Shown here: positions 17,001 through 25,842 of the stretch, one piece after another | How positions within the stretch are numbered: position 1 is the first letter of the stretch | Layout of the letters: each line of letters starts with the position of its first letter | Made by a program: the position numbers and the translations under genes | DNA from: Mycobacterium sp. 852014-50255_SCH5639931 | GTDB lineage: Bacteria; Actinomycetota; Actinomycetes; Mycobacteriales; Mycobacteriaceae | Reading direction: 5' to 3' | DNA: 64,000 nucleotides | NCBI RefSeq assembly: GCF_001665605.1 | Contig: NZ_LZSV01000001.1 | Coordinates: forward strand, 1-64,000 | Notes under the pieces: model-generated | Seen by the model: the letters and a program-made list of their open reading frames with translations, nothing else | The model's database searches: none | Told to the model about the DNA's origin: nothing

Positions 17001-18749
17001 TCACTCTGGCGTCACATTCGGCGCGTTCTCGGACAGCACCTCGACGGGGACGTCGTCGGCCCACGGCTGCCGGGTCACCATGTCGGCGACCCGGACGATG
17101 CCGCGCTCGAACTCGCCCGTCGCCGCGTCCACCAGCCGATAGGCCTGGGTCTGCTTGTGGATGGGCTGCGCGTCGAGCAGCACCACCCGCACCTCCCCCG
17201 GCTCGAAGTGGCAGCGCTCCTGCAGGGCGGCGATCAACTGCTCGTTGTGCATGTGGCCGTCGCCGAAATTCCAGCCGATGGCGGTGCTGCAGATGCGCTC
17301 GCCGTCGGTGAGGACATAGTCATCCTCGTTCTGGCCCGCCATCGCGCGGTGCGCGAGCGTGAACAACGCCCGGCCGTGAGTGTTGAACCCGCGGAACGCA
17401 TATCCCATGTAGAGCGGGATCTGCGCGGCCTCCGGGCTGCCGTAGAACCGCTCCAACTGGGCCTGCGGCATGCTCGCGATCGCCACGATGCCCCGGGTGA
17501 TCTTGTCGGTGGCCGAGGGCTTGATGCACCACAGCGTGGTGTCCCAGTTGCCGGCGTAATACCGCATCCCCGGCAGGAAGGAAATCTTGCGCGGAAACAT
17601 GTTGCCCAGCAAGACGATTCCCGCGATGACGACGAACAAGATCGCCACCACCACCGGATGCCTCAGGTCACGGAGACCGATGCGGGCGTGCGCGACGAAC
17701 AAGGACAGCACCCCGAATATCATGAAGACGTTCCACTCCAGCGGCACGCCCATGGGGATCGACACGAGGATGCCCAGGTGGAAGCAGACCATGACGATGG
17801 CGGCAACCGTGATGGGCCAGCCGCTGTGGCAGAAGAACAGCGGCAGCGGCACCAGCATCTCGATGGCGGTACTGATATGCGCCAGCCACCGCGACAGCCG
17901 GCCGGGCCGCAGGTCCTCCGGGAACTTCTCGAAGAACTGCCGCTTCAGCCACCGCGGCCGCACCAGCGGGTTGTTGGACATCATCGTCGAGATCACGAAC
18001 GGGAAATGCTTGTTGAGCTTCGACGTGGCGGCGCCCATCCAGATGACCAGGAACACCACCTTGGACCCGACGATCATGTCTGGCGCACCGAAGAGGAACG
18101 TGACCGCCATGGTCGCGTACACCTCGCCGCGGGCGGCCAGGAAGATCACCTTGTCGCGCAGCCCGAGCACGCCGAGCAACAGCAAGATGAACACGATCTT
18201 CCACTCGGGCAGCAGCCCGATCCTGGTGCCCAAGTCGGGCATCGGTCCGGTGCCGTCGGCGAACAGCGCCGCGAACGTCACCAGCAGGAACAGCGCGTAC
18301 AGCGCGACGTCGACCGGCTTGCGCTTGGTGCCCCGGGCGAGCGGGACCCGGTCCGGCCAGGGTGGCAGCCGGATCGTGCCGAACCGCATCCAGTACAGGA
18401 TCGAACCCATCGGCGGGAAGAACCGGTTGTTCAGCGGCCCGAAGCCGCAACCCAGCCCGATCACCTCGAACAGCATCGTGTAGAGCACGACCTTCTCGAA
18501 CACGATCGGCTCCGACCACCACGACGCGACGTGGGTGAACCCACCGAGGCCACTGGTGGCCGAGGCGAACAGCCACGCGCCCAGGATGTAGAGCAGGATT
18601 TTGACGACATAGAACAGGTGCAGCACGACCGGCGTGCCGAAGCCCACCTCGGCCCAGTGCTTGGCCATCGGACGGATCTTTTCGCTACGGGTGCCCTTGT
18701 TCCACTCGGCCATGTCGAGCTGCGGCAGCTCGGGCTTGAGAAATCCCAT
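17001..18749 (-). CDS. DUF3556 multipass membrane protein (Rv1132-like)
   Basis: Integral membrane protein of 582 aa with roughly eight hydrophobic segments, for example VVLHLFYVVKILLYILGAWLF and FVVIAGIVLLGNMF, and a soluble C-terminal region of about 180 residues. It matches the mycobacterial DUF3556 family; the biochemical function is not known. The start at 18749 (MGFLKPELPQLDMAEW) is chosen because conservation begins there; the frame is open to 19064 but that part reads as non-coding. There is no clear ribosome site. A perfect KstR-type palindrome lies 12 bp upstream, which suggests control by the cholesterol regulator and a link to steroid or lipid use. Confidence 0.85.
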   Translation of the reverse strand: MGFLKPELPQLDMAEWNKGTRSEKIRPMAKHWAEVGFGTPVVLHLFYVVKILLYILGAWLFASATSGLGGFTHVASWWSEPIVFEKVVLYTMLFEVIGLGCGFGPLNNRFFPPMGSILYWMRFGTIRLPPWPDRVPLARGTKRKPVDVALYALFLLVTFAALFADGTGPMPDLGTRIGLLPEWKIVFILLLLGVLGLRDKVIFLAARGEVYATMAVTFLFGAPDMIVGSKVVFLVIWMGAATSKLNKHFPFVISTMMSNNPLVRPRWLKRQFFEKFPEDLRPGRLSRWLAHISTAIEMLVPLPLFFCHSGWPITVAAIVMVCFHLGILVSIPMGVPLEWNVFMIFGVLSLFVAHARIGLRDLRHPVVVAILFVVIAGIVLLGNMFPRKISFLPGMRYYAGNWDTTLWCIKPSATDKITRGIVAIASMPQAQLERFYGSPEAAQIPLYMGYAFRGFNTHGRALFTLAHRAMAGQNEDDYVLTDGERICSTAIGWNFGDGHMHNEQLIAALQERCHFEPGEVRVVLLDAQPIHKQTQAYRLVDAATGEFERGIVRVADMVTRQPWADDVPVEVLSENAPNVTPE

Positions 18750-18760
18750 GGTGGTCAGAT

Positions 18761-18774
18761 TAGAACGTGTTCTA
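18761..18774. promoter_or_regulatory. KstR-like operator, perfect palindrome
   Basis: TAGAACGTGTTCTA is a perfect 14-bp palindrome matching the published KstR consensus TnnAACnnGTTnnA at every fixed base. It lies 12 bp before the DUF3556 start and 98 bp before the divergent small secreted protein gene. Confidence 0.75.
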
Positions 18775-18872
18775 GGCGCACGGGGCTTAAGCCCGGCAAG
18801 AAAGCTTTGCCTGCGACCACGCCGCCGGATAGCGTGAAACCGGATCGGCGCGGTCCCTAGGAGGCGTCCACC

Positions 18873-19091
18873 ATGAACAGGTTTCAAATTCTCATATCGG
18901 CCGCGGCGCTGGCGGCGTTCGCCACTGCCTCGCCCGTCGCCAGGGCCGACGCGCCCGCGCCGGGCGATGCCTGCAAGGTCTTGCATGCGACCACCCAGGA
19001 TGCCAACAACAGGACGATGTGGTGCAACCCCACGATGACGGGCACCCACGACCTGGTGTGGCAATACGGCGGGCCAGCCCCTAGCCCCTAG
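18873..19091 (+). CDS. Small secreted protein, unknown function
   Basis: A 72-aa protein with a clear cleavable signal peptide (about residues 1-26, hydrophobic core ILISAAALAAFATA, ending VARADA). The mature part is about 46 residues, with two Cys (GDACKVLHAT and MWCNPTMTG) that may form a disulfide. AGGAGG sits 8 nt before the ATG, so it is probably expressed. It diverges from the DUF3556 gene and shares the gap holding the KstR-like site. The stop codon falls in a short tandem repeat (three copies of CCCCTAG). No family recognised. Confidence 0.7.
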   Translation: MNRFQILISAAALAAFATASPVARADAPAPGDACKVLHATTQDANNRTMWCNPTMTGTHDLVWQYGGPAPSP

Positions 19092-19094
19092 CCC

Positions 19095-20627
19095 CTAGCC
19101 AGAGTCGTTGTCGGGCCCCCAGATTCCCCGCGGAATCACCGGCGCCCGCTCAAGTGCCCGCGGGTCAACCATCACGTTGAGTGCGTCGAGGCGGCCCGCC
19201 CGCAGATCGGCGAGCGCATCCACGGCGGAGAGAAACCGTTCCCGCTCAGCCGGTTCCACGACGTCGCCGGCGAGCTCGGTGAACTTCTGCACGTACTGTG
19301 GACGCCGGAAGGGCCGGGCGCCCAAGGGATGCGCGTCCGCGACGGCCAGCTCGTCGACGATCAGTTCCCCGCTCTTCAGCGTGACCTCGGCGCGCGCCCC
19401 AAACGCCTTCTCGGCCGGATCCGTCGAGTGGTAGCGGCGGGTCCACTCCGGATCCTCCACCGTCGAGATCTTGTGCCACAGTTCGACGGTGTCGGGCCGG
19501 TGGGCCCGCTCGGGAGCGTAGGAGCGTTCGTGGTGCCAGCTGCCGTCCTGCAGCGCAACGGCGAAAATGTAGGGCAGCGAGTGGTCGAGCGTTTCCCGCG
19601 ACGCGTCGGGGTCGAACTTCTGCGGATCCCCGGAGCCCGTTCCGATGACGACGTGGGTGTGGTGGCTGGTGTGCAGCACGACGGTCGCGATCTCACCGAG
19701 GTCGCCGATGCGCTCGCGTAGCCGCCGGGCCAGGTCGATCGGCGCCTGGCTCTGGTATTCGGCCGAGTGCTCCTTGGTGTAGCTGTCCAGAATCGCGCGC
19801 TTCGGCTCGCCGGGAGCGGGCAGCGGCACGCGGTATTCGCGCTCGGGCCCGCCCAGCAGCCAGGCGATCACCCCGTCCTCGCCCTCCCAGATGGGCGCCG
19901 GAGATCTTTCGCCGCGCATCGCCCGATCGACCGCCTCGACGGCGACCTTGCCAGCGTGCGCCGGGGCGAAGGCCTTCCAACTGGAGATCAGCCCCTTGCG
20001 GGATTGGCGGGTGCTGGTGGTCAGGTGCAGCGCCTGCCCGACCGCCTGGTAGATCGTCTCGGTGTCCAACCTCAGCATGGTCCCGATGCCGGCCGCCACG
20101 GACGGCCCCAGATGCGCGACATGGTCAATCTTATACTCGTGCAGGCAGATTCCGCGGGCCAGATCGATTTGGATCTCGTAGGCGGTGGCCAGGCCGCGGA
20201 TCAGGTCGGACCCCGGCAGGCCCAGCTGCTGGGCGACCGCGACCAGCGGGGGGATGTTGTCACCCGGGTGGGAGTACTCGGCGGCCAAATATGTGTCGTG
20301 GAAGTCGAGTTCGCGCACCGCGACGCAGTTCGCCCAGGCCACCCACTCAGCCGAATAGGTCCCGTCGACGCCGAAAACCCTGGCCCCGCGCCGCGCGGGA
20401 TGGGCCAGCGCCTGTTGCCGCGCCACCGTGACCGGCCGACGCAGCACGGCGGCGGCACTTACCGCCGCGTTGTCGATGATCCGGTTCGCCACCATCTCCG
20501 CGGTTTCCGCTTCGACGGCAACCGGGTCGGCGGCGACTTCGGCGACCTTGGCGGCCAGGTGTTCGCGACGGGGAAAGTCGTCGGAGCTGCGCCGCGCCCG
20601 AACCGTATGCATCAACACAATCCGCAC
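19095..20627 (-). CDS. prpD: MmgE/PrpD family protein, 2-methylcitrate dehydratase
   Basis: Dehydrates 2-methylcitrate in the methylcitrate cycle that detoxifies propionyl-CoA from odd-chain lipids and cholesterol. About 508 aa. The MmgE/PrpD fold is recognisable through [20 protein letters not shown], the [20 protein letters not shown] block and [20 protein letters not shown]. Start codons GTG 20627, GTG 20618 or ATG 20612 all lie within 15 nt; 20618 gives [10 protein letters not shown], which best matches memory of the M. tuberculosis form. Methylcitrate synthase (prpC) and the regulator prpR, which flank prpD in M. tuberculosis, are not next to it here. It could act on another substrate or with a prpC elsewhere. 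Confidence 0.85.
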   Translation of the reverse strand: MRIVLMHTVRARRSSDDFPRREHLAAKVAEVAADPVAVEAETAEMVANRIIDNAAVSAAAVLRRPVTVARQQALAHPARRGARVFGVDGTYSAEWVAWANCVAVRELDFHDTYLAAEYSHPGDNIPPLVAVAQQLGLPGSDLIRGLATAYEIQIDLARGICLHEYKIDHVAHLGPSVAAGIGTMLRLDTETIYQAVGQALHLTTSTRQSRKGLISSWKAFAPAHAGKVAVEAVDRAMRGERSPAPIWEGEDGVIAWLLGGPEREYRVPLPAPGEPKRAILDSYTKEHSAEYQSQAPIDLARRLRERIGDLGEIATVVLHTSHHTHVVIGTGSGDPQKFDPDASRETLDHSLPYIFAVALQDGSWHHERSYAPERAHRPDTVELWHKISTVEDPEWTRRYHSTDPAEKAFGARAEVTLKSGELIVDELAVADAHPLGARPFRRPQYVQKFTELAGDVVEPAERERFLSAVDALADLRAGRLDALNVMVDPRALERAPVIPRGIWGPDNDSG

Positions 20628-20729
20628 CCTATGACCAACGCGTGCAGAAATGTCCGTTAACCCACCGCCACCGGTACCGGCCGAGGTGTAGTTTGCTGCT
20701 GGGGCGGTGCCTAGGTTGAGGAGCCAGCC

Positions 20730-22094
20730 ATGTCAGAGGTCGACTGTTGCGTGGTCGGAGCAGGATTCGCGGGTTTGACGGCCGCCTTGCGGTTGAAACA
20801 GGCGGGTCATTCGGTGGCCTTGCTGGAGGCGCGTGACAGGGTCGGCGGCCGGACCTTCACCGAGTACCGACCCGACGGGACATGGATCGATCGCGGCGGT
20901 GCGTGGATCGGACCGGGCCAGGACCGGATCTACGCGATGATGGACGAGTTCGGTGTCCCCGAGTACAAGCAGCACAACGACGGCGACGCCATGATGATCG
21001 TCGACGGCAGGAAGCACCGCTATGGCGGCACCATCCCCTGGACGATGAGCCCATGGGCGGTCGCCAACCTCGGCGTCGGTTTGCTGTCGATCGAGAAAAT
21101 GGCGAAATCGCTTCCGCGCGAAGCGCCGTGGGACGCCAAACACGCCGACGAATGGGACCGCATCAGCGTGGGCGAATGGATCGAGCAGAACACCATGTCC
21201 AAGCAGGCCCGCGAAATGCTGGACATGGCCTTTGCCGGCCTCTACACCTCGGCGGCGTCAGAGACGTCGTTGCTGTGGGGGTTGTTGCAGACGGCGTCGG
21301 CAGGCGGACTGACGTTCGCGATTTCGGGCCAGGGCGGCTCGCAGGATGCCCGGCCGGTCGGGGGGATGGGCGCCATTTACGGTCCCATCACGGCCGAACT
21401 GGCTGATTCCGTGCACCTTTCGCAACCAGTCAGGCAAATCGCCCAGGACGCCGACGGTGTGACGGTGAGCGCCGCCGACCTGACGGTGCGCGCCCGGCGG
21501 GTCATCGTGGCGATCCCGCTGGCGATCGCCGCGTCGATCGTCTACGAGCCATTGCTGCCGGTGGATCGGGCGATGCTGCACCAGCGCATGCCGAGCGGCG
21601 CGGCCATCAAGACGTCGATCATCTACGACGAGCCGTTCTGGCGCGCCGACGGGCTGTCCGGCCAATCGGCCGCACCGGGAACCCCGGCCACCCTGACGAT
21701 CGACGCCTGCACGGACACCGGCGACCCCGGCGTCATGTGCGTCATCACCGAAGGACCCGCGGCGCGTCGGCTGACGAGGCTCAACGAGGCCGAACGCAGG
21801 GCGGCGCTCGTCGGCGAGCTGGTCGACCGGTTTGGCGAGAAGGCCAGAACGCCGCAGGAATACCACGAGCAGAACTGGACCATCGAGCGCTACTCCGGCG
21901 GCGGGATGATCAGCCACGCCCCGACCGGCGTGCTGACCGAGTTCGGTTACACCCTGCGCGAGCCCTGCGGTCGCATCCACTGGGCGGGGACGGAAAGCTC
22001 GGCCGAGATGTGCGGGTGGATCGACGGAGCGATCCGCTCCGGTGAGCGCGCGGCGACCGAAGTGCGGGAGGCCGAGACCGCCGCGGTCGCCTGA
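20730..22094 (+). CDS. FAD-dependent amine oxidase family protein
   Basis: Flavin oxidoreductase of 454 aa. An N-terminal dinucleotide-binding motif [15 protein letters not shown] (about residues 8-22), then [15 protein letters not shown], and the C-terminal FAD block [20 protein letters not shown] typical of the monoamine/polyamine oxidase superfamily. The Cys that carries FAD covalently in mitochondrial MAO is not in the expected context, so FAD is probably non-covalent. TTGAGGAG lies 9 nt before the ATG. It is divergent from prpD. Close to mycobacterial AofH/putrescine oxidase-like enzymes, but the amine substrate is not known. Confidence 0.88.
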   Translation: MSEVDCCVVGAGFAGLTAALRLKQAGHSVALLEARDRVGGRTFTEYRPDGTWIDRGGAWIGPGQDRIYAMMDEFGVPEYKQHNDGDAMMIVDGRKHRYGGTIPWTMSPWAVANLGVGLLSIEKMAKSLPREAPWDAKHADEWDRISVGEWIEQNTMSKQAREMLDMAFAGLYTSAASETSLLWGLLQTASAGGLTFAISGQGGSQDARPVGGMGAIYGPITAELADSVHLSQPVRQIAQDADGVTVSAADLTVRARRVIVAIPLAIAASIVYEPLLPVDRAMLHQRMPSGAAIKTSIIYDEPFWRADGLSGQSAAPGTPATLTIDACTDTGDPGVMCVITEGPAARRLTRLNEAERRAALVGELVDRFGEKARTPQEYHEQNWTIERYSGGGMISHAPTGVLTEFGYTLREPCGRIHWAGTESSAEMCGWIDGAIRSGERAATEVREAETAAVA

Positions 22095-22097
22095 TCA

Positions 22098-22438
22098 AAT
22101 CCCTTGTGCGCGGCTTTGGTGTCGGCCGCGAGCCCGCCCTGCAGCGTTAGCGAATCCGGCACAAAACTCCTACCGGCCTTTAGCGGCTTAAGCCGGATAG
22201 CCGCAGACCATGAGTTTGGATGTAACGTCGTGCTGGCCGGCAGACCAGCACACCGCCGCGCGCCAGAGGTCTTGGCCTCTAGCCCCGCCGATGCGGCGTT
22301 GTCGCTAACGATCGAGCGGGTGGTGGACATGGCACGCGAACAGGGGCACGGCGGAATCGTCATAAACCCGGCAGGCAGGTACATGTGTGTTGCGTTAGCC
22401 GAGCTCCTTGGCTGACGAACGGATCGAGAGGAAACCGG
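22098..22438. other. Intergenic stretch without a convincing gene
   Basis: 341 bp between the amine oxidase and a membrane protein gene. Both strands are open (frames at 22104-22415 plus and 21947-22384 minus), but neither has a ribosome site or a recognisable family. The end of the plus frame (IERVVDMAREQGHGGIVINP) looks protein-like and could be the tail of a decayed gene. Confidence 0.4.
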
Positions 22439-22957
22439 GTGCGCGCCAGGGCAATCGGAGTAGTGACCGTCGTGGCGACCATCGCGTCAGCCGCATTGAC
22501 TCTTCTACCGTGGATCGATCTGAGCCCGTTGGGCTTGCCCATTCGCTGGAACGGTCTGGGCATCTACATCGGCGAGCACGGCGAACACTATGGTGGTCTG
22601 TTCACCGGACTGGTCAACAGCACGCCGGGCTGGGTCGTGCTGATTGCCTCGATTGCCGCCGGCGGCGCGCTGCTTGGCGCGAGCCGAGTGCGGGTGCTCG
22701 GACTCGTCGCGTGCGGATTCGCTGTCGTCGCATTCGTCAGCGCTGTCTTGTGTTTGGTGTATCCGGCGGTACTGGCCGGCGATGCCAAGCACGAGTTGGG
22801 CATATCTCTGGTATCGGACCGGGAAGTGCTGAACTCCCGTGTGTTGATCGCCGAAGCCGTGTCCACTGGCGTGCTGGTGGTGTGCGCCGCGCTTACCGTC
22901 GCCAGAGCGAAGAGACGGCGGAGTAGGACGACGACCCCAGCTAACCAGTCTGCTTAA
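22439..22957 (+). CDS. Four-helix membrane protein, unknown function
   Basis: Protein of 172 aa with about four membrane helices (GVVTVVATIASAALTLLPW, WVVLIASIAAGGALLGA, LVACGFAVVAFVSAVLCLVY and VLIAEAVSTGVLVVCAALTV) and a short Arg/Lys-rich tail. GTG at 22439 is chosen because GAGAGGAA stands 6 nt upstream; the frame is open from 22385. The last 17 nt overlap the convergent DoxX gene. No family was recognised. Confidence 0.72.
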   Translation: MRARAIGVVTVVATIASAALTLLPWIDLSPLGLPIRWNGLGIYIGEHGEHYGGLFTGLVNSTPGWVVLIASIAAGGALLGASRVRVLGLVACGFAVVAFVSAVLCLVYPAVLAGDAKHELGISLVSDREVLNSRVLIAEAVSTGVLVVCAALTVARAKRRRSRTTTPANQSA

Positions 22958-23450
22958 CGGGAGGCCGGTAGAAGATCACCAGCTGACCGATCGCGCCGGC
23001 GATCCCGAGCACCACCGAGATCAACAAGCCGCGCCAGCCGTCCATCCAGTTGTGCCCGAACACCACGTAGTCCAGGCTCAGCTTCCCGGCGCCCAGGGTG
23101 GCCACGGCGATGGCGCTGACCGCCAGGACCAGGTTGTACTCCCAGCCCTCCTTGACGATGAAGAAGCCGTTGGCGCGATGCACGGTCCAGGCCGCGACCA
23201 GCATCAACGACACGAAGCCGGCGGCGGGGATTGGGGTCAGCAGACCGGCGGCCAAGCCGAGCCCGGCGGCCATCTCAGTCGTCGCGGCCACGGTGGCGTG
23301 GAACTTGCCCGGCTTCATGCCGATGCTTTCGAACCACCGCGCGGTGCCCGGGATGCGGCCGCCGCCGAAGAACTTGTTATAGCCATGCGCAGCCAACGTC
23401 ACGCCCAACACCAGCCGCAAGATCAGTAACCCGACGTCGTAGGGAGTCAT
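22941..23450 (-). CDS. DoxX family membrane protein
   Basis: Small integral membrane protein, 169 aa, four membrane helices. Starts with the DoxX hallmark LLILRLVLGVTLAAHGYNKF, followed by RWFESIGMKPGKFHATVAA and a second helical hairpin. DoxX-type proteins in mycobacteria have been linked to redox and membrane stress responses; the biochemical role of this one is unknown. It overlaps the end of the convergent membrane protein gene by 17 nt. No partner gene lies in the same direction, so it is probably a single-gene unit. Confidence 0.88.
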   Translation of the reverse strand: MTPYDVGLLILRLVLGVTLAAHGYNKFFGGGRIPGTARWFESIGMKPGKFHATVAATTEMAAGLGLAAGLLTPIPAAGFVSLMLVAAWTVHRANGFFIVKEGWEYNLVLAVSAIAVATLGAGKLSLDYVVFGHNWMDGWRGLLISVVLGIAGAIGQLVIFYRPPVKQTG

Positions 23451-23650
23451 ACCTGCAAACCTAGATCATCGGGCGGACCGGATAACAGGACCGCCGAGCA
23501 GCTAACTCCCGTGGCGCGTGTGGGAACATTGCGGACGTTCCGACGTTGGCCAATCAGCCGCTGACCAGAAGGGGGTGCACCACGGCTCGTATCGCACGAG
23601 GCAGCGGCGCTCCCTGTAGCGCGTCCAGGGCCTCGCCTGACGGGCATTGC

Positions 23651-25231
23651 GTGGTGTTACTCGACGGCACAGCGAGTCATCCGCGGGCGCTGCTGGGCAA
23701 CAAGGGCCACGGCATCGAGATGATGCGCCGCCACGGCCTGCCGGTGCCGCCCGCCTTCTGCATCACCACCGAGGTGGGGCTGCGTTTCCTCGCCGACCCC
23801 GGGGCAACGATCGACGCGATCTGGGACGACGTGCTGGAACGGGTGAGCTGGCTGGAGGCGCAGACTTCGCGCACGTTCGGTCGGGGTCCGCGTCCCCTGC
23901 TGGTCAGCGTGCGCTCGGGGGCCACCCAGTCGATGCCGGGGATGATGGACACGATCTTGGACCTCGGCATGAACGATGATGTCGAGCAAGCGCTGGCCGC
24001 GGCCGACACGGCGTTCGCCCGCGACACGCGCCAGCGGTTCGACCGCATGTACCGGCGCATCGTTGGGTTGGACGACCACGAATCGCCGCCCGCCGACCCC
24101 TATGCGCAGCTACGCGCCGGCATCGAGGCGGTGTTCGCCTCGTGGAACTCACCCCGCGCGGTCGCCTACCGCGCCCATTCCGGCGGCGCCGACGATCAGA
24201 GCGGCACGGCGGTCGTCGTGCAGGCGATGGTGTTCGGCAACCACGGCCCCGATTCGGGTGCGGGCGTTCTCGTTTCGCGCAATCCCGTCACCGGCGACCG
24301 CGCACCGTTCGGCGAATGGCTGCCCGGAGGACAGGGGGACGACGTGGTATCCGGATCGGTCGACGTCGAGCCGGTCACCGCCCTGCGCGACGAGCAACCG
24401 GCCGTCTACGAAGAGTTGATGGAAACCGCCCACAAATTGGAGCGCCTCGGGTCCGACGTTCAAGAGATCGAGTTCACCGTCGAACACGGCAAACTCTGGC
24501 TGCTGCAGACGCGGGGCGCGGAGCGGTCGGCGCAGGCAGCGGTGCGCCTCGCGTTACAGCTGCGGCACGAGGGGCTCATCGACGACGCCGAGACGCTGCG
24601 ACGGGTGACCCCGGCACACGTACAGACCCTACTGTTACCGGCGTTGCAGCCCGAAATACGTTTGGCGGCAAATCTTCTGGCCAAGGGATTGCCGGCATGC
24701 CCGGGCGTCGCGTCGGGTAGGGCATACACCGACGTCGACGAGGCGCTCGATGCCGCGGAGCGAGGCGAGTCGGTGATCCTGGTGCGCGATCACACCCGGC
24801 CGGAAGACGTCTCCGGCATGCTTGCCGCGCAAGGCATCGTCACCGAGGTCGGAGGGGCGGCCAGCCACGCGGCAGTGGTCAGCCGCGAACTCGGCCGCGT
24901 GGCCGTAGTGGGGTGCGGACACGGAGTCGCCGCATCCCTGGCCGGCAAGCTGATCACCGTCGACGGCGCCGAAGGCGAAGTGCGCGAGGGCAACCTGAGC
25001 CTGTCCGCATGGTCGGAGAGCGATACACCCGAACTGCGGGAGCTGGCCGACATCGCGCGAAGGCTCAGCCCGCTGCGTGCCCACACCTCCGGCGGCCACC
25101 TGCGGCTGGACGACACCACGGAGGACGCGGTGGCGGAGGCGATGAAACGCGGACACACCGACGTCGTCTCGGCCACCCCTCTTATCGTCATGCTGACCGC
25201 ACTGCGGCTCGCGGGTGAGACCACGTCATGA
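23651..25231 (+). CDS. ppdK: Pyruvate phosphate dikinase, PEP/pyruvate domain missing
   Basis: Carries the ATP-grasp domain (about residues 1-330; NKGHGIEMMRRHGLPVPPAF, LLVSVRSGATQSMPGMMDTI, EIEFTVEHGKLWLLQTR) and the swivelling phospho-His domain (about 340-450). The phosphorylated His is His406 in GGAASHAAVVSREL. The 350-residue PEP/pyruvate barrel of full-length enzymes (about 880 aa) is absent; the protein ends at about 526 aa, like M. tuberculosis Rv1127c. It can be expected to take phosphate from ATP onto His but lacks the usual acceptor site. GTG 23651 is preferred since the preceding open frame (from 23546) is not protein-like. The stop overlaps the next gene (ATGA). Confidence 0.88.
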   Translation: MVLLDGTASHPRALLGNKGHGIEMMRRHGLPVPPAFCITTEVGLRFLADPGATIDAIWDDVLERVSWLEAQTSRTFGRGPRPLLVSVRSGATQSMPGMMDTILDLGMNDDVEQALAAADTAFARDTRQRFDRMYRRIVGLDDHESPPADPYAQLRAGIEAVFASWNSPRAVAYRAHSGGADDQSGTAVVVQAMVFGNHGPDSGAGVLVSRNPVTGDRAPFGEWLPGGQGDDVVSGSVDVEPVTALRDEQPAVYEELMETAHKLERLGSDVQEIEFTVEHGKLWLLQTRGAERSAQAAVRLALQLRHEGLIDDAETLRRVTPAHVQTLLLPALQPEIRLAANLLAKGLPACPGVASGRAYTDVDEALDAAERGESVILVRDHTRPEDVSGMLAAQGIVTEVGGAASHAAVVSRELGRVAVVGCGHGVAASLAGKLITVDGAEGEVREGNLSLSAWSESDTPELRELADIARRLSPLRAHTSGGHLRLDDTTEDAVAEAMKRGHTDVVSATPLIVMLTALRLAGETTS

Positions 25232-25842
25232 CCGAATTGGCAGTGTTGCAGGCGGTTCGGCTGAAGGGCCGGCTGCGTCCCGCCGAGCTTGCCGGGACAC
25301 TGAACGAGGACATTGCCGACGTGACGACCATCGTCGGACGGCTGACCACGGCAGGCCTACTGGTCGACGGTGCGACAGTGCGGATCACCCCCGCCGGGCG
25401 CGAGCGGCTCGCGGCGCTGCTCGACGAGGAGCGTAGCGGCGCGGACCGGGCGGCGCTGGCCGCCGCCTACGACGACTTTCGGCCCGTCAACACCGAATTC
25501 AAATCCCTGGTCACGGATTGGCAGCTGAAGGGCGGCCCCGGCGGCACCCCGAACGCGCACGATGACGCGGAATACGACGCCGCGGTGCTGGCCCGCCTCG
25601 AAAATGTGCATGCGCGGGTGCTGCCGATCATCGAGTCGGTCGCGGCGCAGCTGCCGAGGCTGAACGCGTACCCGGCGAAATTGGTTGCGGCCCTGGGCAA
25701 AGTGCGGGCAGGCGAGACCGCGTGGCTGACCAGGCCGCTCATCGACTCCTACCATACGGTGTGGTTCGAGCTGCACGAGGAGCTGATCTTGGCCGTCGGT
25801 CTCACGCGGGAGGAAGCGGCCCGATCCGGCGATGCGCAGTAG
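25228..25842 (+). CDS. Winged-helix-like protein coupled to ppdK (Rv1126c-like)
   Basis: Protein of 204 aa, function unknown. The first 65 or so residues resemble a winged helix (LQAVRLKGRLRPAELAGTL, IVGRLTTAGLLVDGATVRIT). The remainder is alpha-helical with Trp-containing segments (SLVTDWQLKGG, DSYHTVWFELHEELILAVG). The ATG overlaps the ppdK stop by 4 nt, so the two are made together, and the pair is kept in M. tuberculosis (Rv1127c-Rv1126c, from memory). That makes a partner or regulator of the incomplete dikinase more likely than an independent transcription factor; this is inference. Confidence 0.8.
   Translation: MTELAVLQAVRLKGRLRPAELAGTLNEDIADVTTIVGRLTTAGLLVDGATVRITPAGRERLAALLDEERSGADRAALAAAYDDFRPVNTEFKSLVTDWQLKGGPGGTPNAHDDAEYDAAVLARLENVHARVLPIIESVAAQLPRLNAYPAKLVAALGKVRAGETAWLTRPLIDSYHTVWFELHEELILAVGLTREEAARSGDAQ

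Noticed and set aside
19077..19100. Three tandem copies of CCCCTAG at the end of the small secreted protein gene
   Set aside because: Too short to be a meaningful repeat array; simple slippage is enough to explain it.
22104..22415. Open frame of 103 codons on the plus strand between the amine oxidase and membrane protein genes
   Set aside because: No ribosome site, low-complexity start and an overlapping open frame on the other strand. The last 30 residues look protein-like, but no family could be named.
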